From JAHBXL01 sp964409775 (GTDB lineage Bacteria > Planctomycetota > Phycisphaerae > Phycisphaerales > UBA1924): a stretch of 64,000 nt of DNA. The notes beneath the pieces were generated by a model. It searched no databases. It was not told the origin of the DNA and saw only the letters and a program-made list of their open reading frames with translations. The stretch covers positions 53,065 to 117,064 of the forward strand of contig CAYPEI010000010.1 in assembly GCA_964409775.1 (NCBI GenBank). Reading direction: 5' to 3'. The position numbers and the translations under genes are program-made. Positions within the stretch are counted from its first letter, which is position 1; every line of letters begins with the position of its first letter. Below are positions 33,241-42,328 of this stretch, in pieces.

Positions 33241-34016
33241 GCGATCCACGTCCCCTGCATGAGATGGAGCCGACGCGGCGTTTCAGCGATCGCGTGCGGG
33301 ATTACGTCCTCTATCGGCCCACGTATCCACTCGCCGCGGCGGAGGCCGTGATCCACGGGCTCGGCCCGCCGCGAGACCTGTCCGTCGCGGACATCGGCGC
33401 CGGAACCGGGATCTTCACGCGGGTGCTCGCCGAAACGGGCGCGAAGGTCATCGCCGTCGAACCCAATCCCGAAATGCGTGAGGCCGGCGCGCACGACGCA
33501 CGCTGCGCAGGCCGGCGAATCGAGTGGTGCGGGGGAACCGCGGAAGCCACGGGTCTTCCAGCTGAGTCTGTGAACGCCGTCGCCTGCGCCCAGGCATTCC
33601 ACTGGTTCCGTGCCGCCGAAGCACTCGCGGAGTTCGCGCGGATCCTGGCGCCACGCGGCAGGGTCGCCCTTGTCTGGAACGATCGCGACTCCGCCGACCC
33701 GCTCTCCGCGGGGTATTCGCGCCTGATCGAAACGGCTTCGGGCGGCCACGCCGCGGCAAATGACCACACCCGGCCGCAGGCGCTGTTCGCATCCGCCTTG
33801 TTCACCGGCGCCCAAGAACAGACCTTCCGGCACGCGCAGAAGTTGGACCGCGCAGGACTGGTCGGTCGTGCGATGAGCGCGAGTTACATTCCCCGCAGCG
33901 GACCCGCACATGCCGCGCTGGAGCAAGGACTGGATGAACTGTTCCAACAGCACCAGCGCGACGGCCACATCCAACTGGCGTACGTGACGCGAGTCTTCCT
34001 CGCTGAGCGCCGCTAG
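33237..34016 (+). CDS. class I SAM-dependent methyltransferase
   Basis: A 259-residue soluble methyltransferase. SAM-binding motif I is VADIGAGTGIFTRVL (about 50-64), the acidic end of strand 2 VIAVEPNPEMREA, and motif II GTAEATGLPAESVNAVACAQ followed by FHWFRAAEALAEFARILAPRG. The start ATG 33237 overlaps the VWA gene stop (ATGA), so it is translationally coupled. The N-terminal RRFSDRVRDYVLYRPTYP is typical of the group that methylates small acceptors. The substrate is unknown. It ends 49 bp before the converging apbE. Confidence 0.88.
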   Translation: MSDPRPLHEMEPTRRFSDRVRDYVLYRPTYPLAAAEAVIHGLGPPRDLSVADIGAGTGIFTRVLAETGAKVIAVEPNPEMREAGAHDARCAGRRIEWCGGTAEATGLPAESVNAVACAQAFHWFRAAEALAEFARILAPRGRVALVWNDRDSADPLSAGYSRLIETASGGHAAANDHTRPQALFASALFTGAQEQTFRHAQKLDRAGLVGRAMSASYIPRSGPAHAALEQGLDELFQQHQRDGHIQLAYVTRVFLAERR

Positions 34017-34065
34017 GACGTGCCCACGCCCACCCAGCGTTGCGCGGGTCTGGCGCCGCGGAGGC

Positions 34066-35088
34066 TCACTCCGCCCATCGAAGCAGGCCGTGCGGATCAA
34101 TCATCACCACGTCCGGATCGCTGTCCGGATCTCCGACGACGAGTATCGCCGCGGCGCTGAATGCTCCAACAACGCTTGCCGCCCGATCAACCGGCAGCGC
34201 GTAGAGCGCGGTCCCGAGCGCATCGGCAATCGCGCCGTCCCTCGCGACTACGGACACCAAGACGCCCCTCGGTGCCGGAAACCCCAACCCGGTATGAGCA
34301 TCCACGATGTGGCTGTACTTCGTGCCTTCGACCTCGACATACTGCTCCGCATCGCCCGAGGTCGAGATCGCCGCGTTGACCAGCACAAGGTCTGGCATGC
34401 CTTCCCGCACCCGGATGCGCCAGCCGCGAGCGCCTGGCGGCGGGTCTCCCACGGCGATGTCGCCCGCAATCGCGACCATCGCTCGCGAGTAACCTCGCTT
34501 CCTCAGGTCGTCAATCGCCGCCTGGGCCGCGTATCCCTTGCCGATGCCCCCGAAATCAAGGCGCATGCCGGCCATCGCGAACCGGACGGTCTCGTGCGTT
34601 TCGCTTAGTTGGATGTTCCGCCAATCCGATCGACGCACCGCTTCGGCGAGCAATGTGCTGGCGGGGATTTCCCCAGTCTGACGCGAGGCCCGCCAGAGAG
34701 CCACCGCGGGCCCAACGGCGACGCTGAACGCCCCATCCGTTCCGCGGCTCACCCGCTGGGCAACCGTCAGTGCCGCTCGAAGATCGCCATCGACCGGCAG
34801 CCACTCGCCCGGTTGCGCATCGCCCAGTTCGCACAACCGCATCGCGTCGCTCGATGGCCGGTAATCACTGAGCGCCTGCTCGACCTGCTCGATGCGATCG
34901 AACGCCGGAACCACCGCGGCGACGGCTTCTTCCATGTTCGCGGCGTGAATGGTGATCCGGGTTTGCACCCCCATGCACAGCCGTGTAAACTCGAACCGCC
35001 TTGCCCGGGAGCACCCGCCGACAGTCAGGATCGCCCATGCGACGGCCAGGAGCAGCAGCGTGCGGAGCAGGATCGATCGCATGATCAT
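34066..35088 (-). CDS. apbE: FAD:protein FMN transferase
   Basis: A lipoprotein of about 340 residues: signal MIMRSILLRTLLLLAVAWAI followed by LTVGG-Cys (lipobox). ApbE covalently attaches FMN to Thr of periplasmic redox subunits such as NqrB/NqrC or RnfD/G. Family landmarks: FTRLCMGVQTRITIHA, YRPSSDAMRL, RLDFGGIGKGYAAQAAIDDL (FAD binding) and YSHIVDAHTGLGFPAPRGVL, with DALGTALYALP near the end. Start is at ATG 35088 or 35082; both lie in a 12-bp palindrome that also contains the start codons of the divergent gene. No Nqr/Rnf gene is in the window. Confidence 0.9.
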   Translation of the reverse strand: MIMRSILLRTLLLLAVAWAILTVGGCSRARRFEFTRLCMGVQTRITIHAANMEEAVAAVVPAFDRIEQVEQALSDYRPSSDAMRLCELGDAQPGEWLPVDGDLRAALTVAQRVSRGTDGAFSVAVGPAVALWRASRQTGEIPASTLLAEAVRRSDWRNIQLSETHETVRFAMAGMRLDFGGIGKGYAAQAAIDDLRKRGYSRAMVAIAGDIAVGDPPPGARGWRIRVREGMPDLVLVNAAISTSGDAEQYVEVEGTKYSHIVDAHTGLGFPAPRGVLVSVVARDGAIADALGTALYALPVDRAASVVGAFSAAAILVVGDPDSDPDVVMIDPHGLLRWAE

Positions 35089-36085
35089 GCGGAATCTCAC
35101 GGGAAACGGAGCCTCGGTGGCCGCTGCAGCGCGACGAGTTCAAGCGTACACGATGCTCTTGGCGGCCGCCGCGTGCGGCGTCCTGGCTGAGCACGCTCTG
35201 GGCACAGACGAACCCCCTGTCGCGCCGGTCGTTTCTCCCGGCACCACACCGCCCACTCCTCAGCGCTCGACGCTCGTTCGGAACGAGGGGAACTTCAAGC
35301 AGTTCTGGCAGGAGATTCCATCCGCCGCGTTCAAGTTTGCCATGCTCCCCGTTCCCGGCTCCGCCGACGGCTCGATCGCGCCGTTTTTCATCGGCAAGAC
35401 CGAACTCACCTGGGAAGCGTTCGATGTCTGGGCGTATCGGCTGGACGAGCATGGGGAGCAGACGCCCTCGCCCCAGCAGAGCAACGCGCCCGACGCGGCG
35501 ACGCGGCCGAGCAAGCCCTACCTTCCGCCCGACCGCGGCTTCGGCCACGAGGGCTACGCCGCCATTTCGCTCACCTTCCGCAGCGCGGAGACATTCTGCA
35601 AGTGGCTCTCGTCGGTCAGCGGGCTGAGATACCGCCTCCCGACCGAGGCCGAGTGGGAACATGCCTGCCTCGCGGGGCAACCCGGCGAGTTCGGCATCGA
35701 GGGCGGCGAAGCGGAGTTGGGTCGTTACGCCTGGTTCGCCGCGAACTCGGACGAGAAGCCCCACGCCGCGGCGACGAAGAAGGCCAACGCCTGGGGCATC
35801 TACGACATGCACGGCAACGTTCAGGAGTGGGTCGTTGGGCGCGATGGCAAGCCCGTGACCAAGGGCGGCTCATGGCGCGATCCGCCGGAACTGCTCAAGG
35901 CCGGCGCCTCGCAGAAACAGAACTCCACGTGGAACGCCAGCGACCCGAACCTGCCCAAGAGCAAGTGGTGGCTCAGCGACGGGAACTTCGTGGGCTTCCG
36001 CGTGGTGTGCGAGGTCGCACCCGACGGCAAGCCGGCTCGCACCGAGGGCGCCGCGCCGCCGGCCGATCGCCCAGATCAGAAATAG
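35081..36085 (+). CDS. SUMF1/formylglycine-generating-enzyme-fold protein
   Basis: About 334 residues with an N-terminal signal-like region (TMLLAAAACGVLAEHALG) and a C-terminal SUMF1 (FGE-sulfatase) domain: FFIGKTELTWEAFDVWAYRL, LPTEAEWEHACLAGQPG, WGIYDMHGNVQEWVVGRDG, KGGSWRDPPE and NFVGFRVVCEV. The paired active-site cysteines of true formylglycine-generating enzymes are not visible, so it more likely uses the fold for another purpose. ATG 35081 has AGGA 8 bases upstream; ATG 35153 would begin directly at the signal. It may start the transcript containing the first Gfo/Idh gene (40 bp gap). Its start codon overlaps that of divergent apbE. Confidence 0.8.
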   Translation: MIMRNLTGNGASVAAAARRVQAYTMLLAAAACGVLAEHALGTDEPPVAPVVSPGTTPPTPQRSTLVRNEGNFKQFWQEIPSAAFKFAMLPVPGSADGSIAPFFIGKTELTWEAFDVWAYRLDEHGEQTPSPQQSNAPDAATRPSKPYLPPDRGFGHEGYAAISLTFRSAETFCKWLSSVSGLRYRLPTEAEWEHACLAGQPGEFGIEGGEAELGRYAWFAANSDEKPHAAATKKANAWGIYDMHGNVQEWVVGRDGKPVTKGGSWRDPPELLKAGASQKQNSTWNASDPNLPKSKWWLSDGNFVGFRVVCEVAPDGKPARTEGAAPPADRPDQK

Positions 36086-36125
36086 AACGCGCACGCGGTC
36101 CGCAAACCGCGATGGAGATTAGACG

Positions 36126-37460
36126 ATGTCCGAGCAATCAAGCGTCACGCGGCGGGGCTTCCTGGCAACCACCGCGGCGGCAAGCGCCGGTGCGTTCGCC
36201 GGCGGGATGGTCATTCCGCGCAGCCTCCAGGCCGCGGCGTGGGCGGGCGGGACGGACACGATCCGCCTCGGGCTGATCGGCTGCGGCGGGCGCGGCACAG
36301 GCGCGTGCGTGCAGGCCCTGCGCGCCGACCCGGGCACCACGCTCGTGGCGATGGGCGACGTGTTCGATGATCGGATCACCGCCTCGCTCTCGGGGATCAC
36401 CGAAGAGATGGGCGATCAGGCCGCCCAGCGTGTGCAAGTCTCTCCGGATCACCGGTTCGTCGGCTTTGATGCCCACAAGCGCGTGACCGACTGCGGCGTC
36501 GATGCCGTGTTGCTGACCGGCTACCCAGGCTTCCGTCCCGCGCATCTCCGATACGCCATCGAGGCGGGCAAGCACGTGTTCCTCGAAAAGCCCGTCGCGG
36601 TCGACTCTCCGGGCATCCGGTCGGTGATCGAGTCGGCACGCATGGCCCAGTCCAAGGGCCTGGCGTGCCTCACCGGCTTCTGCTGGCGGTTTGCGCCGGG
36701 CATGCGCGAGGCCTTCAAGCATGTTCACTCCGGCGCGATCGGCGATGTGACCAGCGTGCACACGACCTATCACAGCGGCACGCTCTCCCGACGGCCCAGG
36801 CAGCCGGAGTGGTCGGACCTCGAGTTCCAGATGCGCAACTGGTGGCACTTCACCTGGCTCTCGGGTGACCACATCGTCGAGCAGGCGGTCCACAGTGTCG
36901 ACCGCATGGCCTGGGCGATGAACGACCGCACGCCCACCCGCGTCACCTGCCTCGGCGGCCGCGCCGCCCGCAGCGGGCCCGAGCATGGAAACGTCTTCGA
37001 TCACTTCGCGGCCATCTTCGAATACGAGAACGGTTGCCGCGCCCACCACACCTGCCGGCAGATCGATTCCACGCCGAGCGACAACACCGACTACATCTAC
37101 GGCCGGAACGCGTGGACGCTGATCAATGGCTGGGGACCGACGTATGTCAGCAAGGCGTACAAGGGTGACACCATCTGGAAGTCCTCGGGCTTTCAGGACG
37201 ACGCGAGCCAGATGTACCAGGTCGAGCACAACGAACTGTTTGCCTCCATCCGCGCCGGCAAGCCATTGAACAACACCGAGCGCGGTTCCAACAGTTGCCT
37301 CATGGCCATCATGGCGCGCCAAGCCGCCTACACAGGACAGGTCGTCACGTGGGAGCAGGCCATGAGCAGCCAGGAGTCGCTCGTGCCCGACAATCTCTCA
37401 TGGGACACGCCCGCCCCGACCGTTGTCGTCGCCGTACCCGGACAGACCAAGTTCTCCTAG
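36126..37460 (+). CDS. Gfo/Idh/MocA family oxidoreductase, Tat-exported
   Basis: A 444-residue protein with a twin-arginine signal (SVTRRGFLATTAAASAGAFA) and an N-terminal Rossmann domain, LGLIGCGGRGTGACVQALR. The Gfo/Idh EKP motif is HVFLEKPVAVDSPG (about 160) and the C-terminal domain holds NWWHFTWLSGDHIVEQAVHS, with the catalytic His of the family. Members oxidise sugars or polyols with a tightly bound NAD(P); exported versions are frequent in planctomycetes and include 3-dehydro-glycoside forming enzymes. It lies 41 bp downstream of the SUMF1 protein gene. A paralogue (38308) shares the same Gfo/Idh fold and the HIVEQ box. Confidence 0.88.
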   Translation: MSEQSSVTRRGFLATTAAASAGAFAGGMVIPRSLQAAAWAGGTDTIRLGLIGCGGRGTGACVQALRADPGTTLVAMGDVFDDRITASLSGITEEMGDQAAQRVQVSPDHRFVGFDAHKRVTDCGVDAVLLTGYPGFRPAHLRYAIEAGKHVFLEKPVAVDSPGIRSVIESARMAQSKGLACLTGFCWRFAPGMREAFKHVHSGAIGDVTSVHTTYHSGTLSRRPRQPEWSDLEFQMRNWWHFTWLSGDHIVEQAVHSVDRMAWAMNDRTPTRVTCLGGRAARSGPEHGNVFDHFAAIFEYENGCRAHHTCRQIDSTPSDNTDYIYGRNAWTLINGWGPTYVSKAYKGDTIWKSSGFQDDASQMYQVEHNELFASIRAGKPLNNTERGSNSCLMAIMARQAAYTGQVVTWEQAMSSQESLVPDNLSWDTPAPTVVVAVPGQTKFS

Positions 37461-37475
37461 CCGGTCGGGTGGCGT

Positions 37476-38252
37476 GTGCAGCGCAGCGTGACCCTGGAAA
37501 TCGCCGTCGATTGCGAGGCTGATGCAGCCGTGGCCGCAGCCTCGGGCGCGGACCGGCTTGAACTGTGCGCAGACCTCGCGGACCATGGCTTTACGCCCGA
37601 TCCCGCGTTGGTCCGAACCGCGGCGCGACTTCCCACGGTATCGACCGTTGCGATGGTGCGGCCCGTGAGCGATGATCCGGGCTCCCGCTGCTTCGTCTGG
37701 TCGAATGCGGACTGGAACACCGTGGTTGGCCACGCCGCCAGGTTGCTTTCCGCGGGTGCGGACGGCATCGTCTTCGCCTGCCTCTCGCCCGACTGGCAAG
37801 TCGACCAGCGCCGGGTCCGGGAGATGGTCGCGATCGCACAGGATCGGGAGACGGTGTTTCACAGGGCCATCGACCTCACGCCCGATCCGCTCGAGAGCTC
37901 GCTCCGCCTTGCCGACCTTGGTGTGACCCGAGTTCTGACCGCGGGAATGTCCCAGTTCGGAACAGCCGCCGAACTGCGGGCCGGGCCTCTTCCCGGCTCG
38001 ATCTCGCACCCGGGACGCCAGGATCCCGAGATCGACTCCTGGCCGCAAAGGCTCTCGCGACTCTCCGAGTTCGTACGAATCGCCGGTCCAAGGATCCAGA
38101 TCCTGCCCGGAGGCGGTGTTCGAGCCGCAAACGTCGCGGAACTGCTCTCACGCACCTCCTGCTCGCAGGTCCATTCCTCGGCAAGGGTTGCCGGAAAGTT
38201 CGACGCCGCGGCGGTCGCCGGCCTGCGCGCAGCGATCGACGCGGCGCGGTAG
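37476..38252 (+). CDS. cutC: CutC-family TIM-barrel protein
   Basis: A 258-residue protein of the CutC family, a TIM barrel long linked to copper homeostasis but of uncertain enzymatic role. Recognisable family segments: EIAVDCEADAAVAAASGADR with RLELCADL, DGIVFACLSPDWQVDQ, VFHRAIDL, VTRVLTAGMSQFGTAAE and the C-terminal QILPGGGVRAANVAELL. The CutC pattern IELC and FHRAxD is the main evidence. The start is GTG 37476; GTG 37488 is a possible alternative. It stands between two Gfo/Idh genes, which suggests a role with sugar metabolism here rather than copper. Confidence 0.85.
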   Translation: MQRSVTLEIAVDCEADAAVAAASGADRLELCADLADHGFTPDPALVRTAARLPTVSTVAMVRPVSDDPGSRCFVWSNADWNTVVGHAARLLSAGADGIVFACLSPDWQVDQRRVREMVAIAQDRETVFHRAIDLTPDPLESSLRLADLGVTRVLTAGMSQFGTAAELRAGPLPGSISHPGRQDPEIDSWPQRLSRLSEFVRIAGPRIQILPGGGVRAANVAELLSRTSCSQVHSSARVAGKFDAAAVAGLRAAIDAAR

Positions 38253-38307
38253 GCTGAAGGCCTTCCCTGAAGGACTGCCATCACTGTGCACACTCCCGGA
38301 GCGTCCC

Positions 38308-39609
38308 ATGTCTGACCCGAACACTTCCGGCCACGCCATCTCACGTCGCGGCTTCGTCGTCGCCTCCACGGTCGCCGCGGTCGGCGCGGCGGCCATGCCT
38401 GCCTTCGCCCGTTTCGGTGTGCACCTCGGGGCGGGCCGGATGAAGGTCGGGGTCATCGGCTGCGGCGGCCGCGGCACCGGCGCCGCATCCAACATCCTTG
38501 AGGCTTCGCCCGATGTCGAGATCTGGGCGCTGTCGGACGTGCTGCCCGAGCGTGTTTCCAGTTGCCGCTCGGGGCTGGCGGGGCTCGACTCCGAGTATTC
38601 CCAGCGCGCCGCCGTGCCGGAAGATCGCTGCTACACCGGATTCGACGGCTATCGGCGACTGCTGGAGCACAAGGAGATCGACATCGTCATCTTGGCGACG
38701 CCGCCCGGTTTCAGGCCGATGCAGGTCGAAGCCGCGGTGAAAGCCGGCAAGCACATCTTCGTCGAGAAACCGGTCGGGGTTGATCCGGTCGGCGTCCGTC
38801 GAGTCATGGCAGCCGGAGAGGAGGCCCGGTCGAAGGGCCTCTGCGTCGTCGCCGGGACCCAGCGTCGGCACGAAACCTGCTACCTCGAAGTCATGAAGCG
38901 ACTGAAGGAGAACGCGATCGGTCGTCTCGTTTCCGCGAGTTGCTACTGGAACCAGGGCGGTCTCTGGATGAACCCCCGCCAGCCGGAGTGGAGCGACATG
39001 GAGTGGCAACTCCGCAACTGGCTGTACTTCACATGGCTCTCGGGCGACCACATCGTCGAGCAGCACGTCCACAACCTCGATGTGATCAACTGGGTCACGG
39101 GCTCGCACCCGGTGTCGTGCTGGGCCATGGGCGGCCGCCAGTCGAGAACATCGGCGGCGTACGGACACATCTACGACCACTTCGCCGTGCAGTACGAGTA
39201 CGACGGCGGACTCAACCTCACCAGTTACTGCCGGCAGATCGACGGCTGCGATCCGCGAGTCGAGGAAGTCGTTCGCGGCACCGACGGCACCATGGTCACC
39301 AGTTCGGGCCGTGCGGAGATCCGCGGCGAGAAGGCCTGGAAGTTCAGCGGAAAGAACAACAACCCGTATGTGCAGGAGCACGTCGATCTGATCGACGCGA
39401 TCAAGAGCGGCAAGCCGATCAATGAAGCACAGAACGTCGCGGAGTCGACCATGACGGCGGTGATGGGCCGCATGGCCGCGTACACCGGCAAAGCGGTGAC
39501 GTGGGACCATGTGATGAAGTCGCCCCTGGACCTCACGCCGTCGAAGATGGAGTTCGGGCCGTTGCCCGTTGATGCCGTGGCGATGCCGGGGAAGACTCCG
39601 CTGGTGTGA
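38308..39609 (+). CDS. second Gfo/Idh/MocA family oxidoreductase, Tat-exported
   Basis: A 433-residue paralogue of the protein at 36126: twin-arginine signal (HAISRRGFVVASTVAAVGAA), Rossmann motif VGVIGCGGRGTGAASNILEA, EKP motif HIFVEKPVGVDPVG, and LYFTWLSGDHIVEQHVHN in the catalytic domain. ATG 38308 has GGAG 8 bases upstream; a longer frame back to 38116 lies inside cutC and is not real. It probably acts in the periplasm on a sugar or polyol. Both copies have the box GDHIVEQ, followed by aromatic and WSD[LM]E[WF]Q-type sequence. It is convergent with the GH29-PhoD gene, with 9 bp between. Confidence 0.87.
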   Translation: MSDPNTSGHAISRRGFVVASTVAAVGAAAMPAFARFGVHLGAGRMKVGVIGCGGRGTGAASNILEASPDVEIWALSDVLPERVSSCRSGLAGLDSEYSQRAAVPEDRCYTGFDGYRRLLEHKEIDIVILATPPGFRPMQVEAAVKAGKHIFVEKPVGVDPVGVRRVMAAGEEARSKGLCVVAGTQRRHETCYLEVMKRLKENAIGRLVSASCYWNQGGLWMNPRQPEWSDMEWQLRNWLYFTWLSGDHIVEQHVHNLDVINWVTGSHPVSCWAMGGRQSRTSAAYGHIYDHFAVQYEYDGGLNLTSYCRQIDGCDPRVEEVVRGTDGTMVTSSGRAEIRGEKAWKFSGKNNNPYVQEHVDLIDAIKSGKPINEAQNVAESTMTAVMGRMAAYTGKAVTWDHVMKSPLDLTPSKMEFGPLPVDAVAMPGKTPLV

Positions 39610-39618
39610 GCCGCGAGA

Positions 39619-42216
39619 CTACGGACAGGCGAGTTCATCCGCCTTGATCTCGACCCTGTGGAGTTCTGTGCCGGCGGCGTTGATCCAGCGGCCGGTGAGG
39701 GTCGGCGGCGAAACGGTCGTGTCGGCCGCGAGCAGCAGGTAGATCGCGGGGTCGCCGACATCCCAGACGAGGGACGGGTGATCGACCTTCGCGTTCTCGT
39801 GGACCGCCTGGTGCAGCGGCGAGGTGATGAACTCATAGAGCGGATACGGCGCGCCGGTGAAACTCGGCGGGTGCTTGAGCAGACGCGAGCGGTGGATGTC
39901 TCCGCCCATGAGCACGACACCGTCGATCTTCGCCTCGGCGATGTACTTCCACACCGCCGATCGCTCGTGCTTGTACGCGCCCCAGTAGTCGGTCTTCAAG
40001 GGTCGCACCGACTCGTTCCAGATCATCCCGGTCGTCAGAATCTTGAACGTTGCAGTCGAGGCCTTCAACTCACGCCTGAGCCATTCCCACTGCTGCGCAC
40101 CGAGCAACGTCGGCTTGCCCGAATCGACCGGCGACGGCTCCGTCCGCGAGAACCATCGCGCATCGATCAGGAAAACCTCCACGGGGCCGCGCCGGAACTT
40201 GCTGTAGATCCCGCGGCCGTTCTCTCCATCCTCAGCGGCGGTGCCGCGGCCGTCCGCGCCGGCGTTCGCGTGATACTCCAGGAATGCCTGCCGCGCACCG
40301 GCGCGACCCTCCAGGCGACCGTCCGTGTCGTTGCGTCCGAAGTCGTGATCATCCCAGGTGGCATAGGTCGCCGTGGACCGCCGCAGCGACGCCAGTTGCG
40401 GGTTCCCGAAAAACTCGCGATACCGCTTGCGCTGCACCGGAAGATCGGTCGAATCGATGTACGGCGTGTCACCGATGAGCACGAGCACCTCGGGCTTGGC
40501 CTCGGCGATCTGTTCAAAGATCGGCAAAGCCTCGCCGGGCTTGTCCTTGCAGCAGGAACCGAACGCGAGCGACACGCGCACAGGCAGGGCAGGATCGGGC
40601 GCGGTGCGAAACGAGTACGGCCATGCCGACCGGTCGTTTGAGTCCGGCATGGTGCTTGAGATGGCGTACAGGTAGACGGTCGAAGGCTTGAGTGCATCGG
40701 CCTTGAATGTCACACAGAGGTCGTGCTCCGCGTCCGCCTCGGCCACCAGCACATTCGGCGGCCCGTGGGCCGAGTTGACTGGCCTCATCCACATCTGCAC
40801 CTTCCCGGGCTGACTCGCACGAGCCCAGATTCTCGCCTGGTCATGGCCGACATGCCCGAGAAACGGTCCGAGATCGACGTTCGACGCGGACCGATCGTTG
40901 CCCGCTCGCCACCGGTGCAGCGACAGTCGACGGATCACCGGCTCGCCATCGGACTCAAGCACTCTCAATCGCACGGCCGAGACGGTCGCGGGCTTCTCCA
41001 GCCGATCGATCTTTTTGTGACCGATGGCCGATCCCGCGGCAAGGATCTTCCACTGTTCGTCGATCAAGCCCTCGACCGCGTAACTGCTGATGCGTTCACC
41101 CTGGGCAATATCCTCCATCGTCACAACCGCGTCGATCGTAACGGGCGCGCTCGGTTGCGCGGTGAGCAGATCCCCATTTCCGCTCGTCTCAAGAACCGCC
41201 TTGCCATACCGCCGCGCGACCTGAGCGCCAAACTCCGCAGCCCGCAGCGCATCCGCTTCCGGGATGCGCCCCGTGCGGTCGGGAGTCTGGTTCAGCAGCA
41301 GAACACCGCCGCGACCGACGGACTTCTCGTACATCTCCATCAGCGCACCGAGGCTCTTGAGCGTGTCCGCGTTGTCGGTCCGCCAGAACCACGTGTTTCG
41401 GATCCGGGCATCGCACTCGTTCGGCAACCAGCGATCGGCCCCCCGGCCCGGTGCGATGCCGTCGTCCGCCGTGTAATCCCCCCACTTCTTCGCGCCGAAC
41501 TTCACGCCGTTCCACGCCGGATACGGCGCGTGCCCGTCCTCGTTCCCGACCCATCGGATCGTCGCCTGCGGTCCCTGAAAGACGACCGCATCGGGCGCGA
41601 GCCGGGCGAGAATGTCGCCGACATCGAACACCAGCGAACCGTCGAACCAGACCTCCATCATCGGCCCATAGTTCGTCAGCAGTTCCGTGAGTTGAGTGCG
41701 GAACATCGTCTCGTACGCGGCCTGCCTGGCGGGGTCCTCCGCGCGTCCGCCGATGCCGACGCCGTGCTTGAGGTCGCGTGGAGAGATGTAGACGCCGAGT
41801 TTCATGCCGTGCTTGCGGCAGGACTCGGAGAGGTCCCTCATCACGTCTCCCTTGCCGCCGCGCCAGGGAGTGCCTTTGACGCTGTACTCCGTCGTCGCCG
41901 TCGGCCACCAGCAGAATCCCCCCTCGTGCTTCGCGACAAAGACGATGTACTTCGCGCCCATCGACTCGGCCACGCTCACCCATTGATCGGTGTCGAGTCG
42001 GTCCGGATTGATCTCGCTCAGCGGCGTGTTCATCCGGTCCGACTCCGAGTCCTGCCAGGTCTGCGGCCCAAGGTGGATGAACATGCCCACCTCCAGATCG
42101 TGCCACGCAAGTTGGGACGGCGTCGGAACCGGACGCGAAGCCGCGGGCGGCGCGGCCAGTTCGACGGAAGAAGAAGCGCTCACGCACAGCGCCGCCAGCA
42201 GTATGGACATGATCAT
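39619..42216 (-). CDS. GH29 alpha-L-fucosidase fused to PhoD-type phosphatase
   Basis: An 865-residue exported protein made in one continuous frame. Signal peptide MIMSILLAALCVSASSSVEL; residues about 35-340 are a GH29 alpha-L-fucosidase (GMFIHLGPQTWQDSESDRMN, KYIVFVAKHEGGFCWWP, and the nucleophile Asp in EVWFDGSLVF near 193); 340-440 a jelly-roll-like region usual after GH29; then a PhoD N-terminal domain from about 455 and a metallophosphatase with LIGDTPYIDSTD (about 582), WDDHDFGRND (about 625) and MGGDIHRSRLL (about 770). GGGAG lies 6 bases before ATG 42216. The architecture is uncommon to my knowledge. It could release both fucose and phosphate from a fucosylated polymer. Confidence 0.88.
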   Translation of the reverse strand: MIMSILLAALCVSASSSVELAAPPAASRPVPTPSQLAWHDLEVGMFIHLGPQTWQDSESDRMNTPLSEINPDRLDTDQWVSVAESMGAKYIVFVAKHEGGFCWWPTATTEYSVKGTPWRGGKGDVMRDLSESCRKHGMKLGVYISPRDLKHGVGIGGRAEDPARQAAYETMFRTQLTELLTNYGPMMEVWFDGSLVFDVGDILARLAPDAVVFQGPQATIRWVGNEDGHAPYPAWNGVKFGAKKWGDYTADDGIAPGRGADRWLPNECDARIRNTWFWRTDNADTLKSLGALMEMYEKSVGRGGVLLLNQTPDRTGRIPEADALRAAEFGAQVARRYGKAVLETSGNGDLLTAQPSAPVTIDAVVTMEDIAQGERISSYAVEGLIDEQWKILAAGSAIGHKKIDRLEKPATVSAVRLRVLESDGEPVIRRLSLHRWRAGNDRSASNVDLGPFLGHVGHDQARIWARASQPGKVQMWMRPVNSAHGPPNVLVAEADAEHDLCVTFKADALKPSTVYLYAISSTMPDSNDRSAWPYSFRTAPDPALPVRVSLAFGSCCKDKPGEALPIFEQIAEAKPEVLVLIGDTPYIDSTDLPVQRKRYREFFGNPQLASLRRSTATYATWDDHDFGRNDTDGRLEGRAGARQAFLEYHANAGADGRGTAAEDGENGRGIYSKFRRGPVEVFLIDARWFSRTEPSPVDSGKPTLLGAQQWEWLRRELKASTATFKILTTGMIWNESVRPLKTDYWGAYKHERSAVWKYIAEAKIDGVVLMGGDIHRSRLLKHPPSFTGAPYPLYEFITSPLHQAVHENAKVDHPSLVWDVGDPAIYLLLAADTTVSPPTLTGRWINAAGTELHRVEIKADELACP

Positions 42217-42328
42217 TCCGGACTCCCTTCAGGGCGGAGTCTACCCGACCGGGTTCAATCGCCGGCGATGGCTACAGTCCCACTCTTTGAACGCCGACCG
42301 GCCTTCCCGTTTGCCCGGAGTGCTGCCC

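Noticed and set aside
35081..36085. Genuine formylglycine-generating enzyme for sulfatases
   Set aside because: The active-site cysteines of FGE are not visible and no sulfatase gene is in the window.
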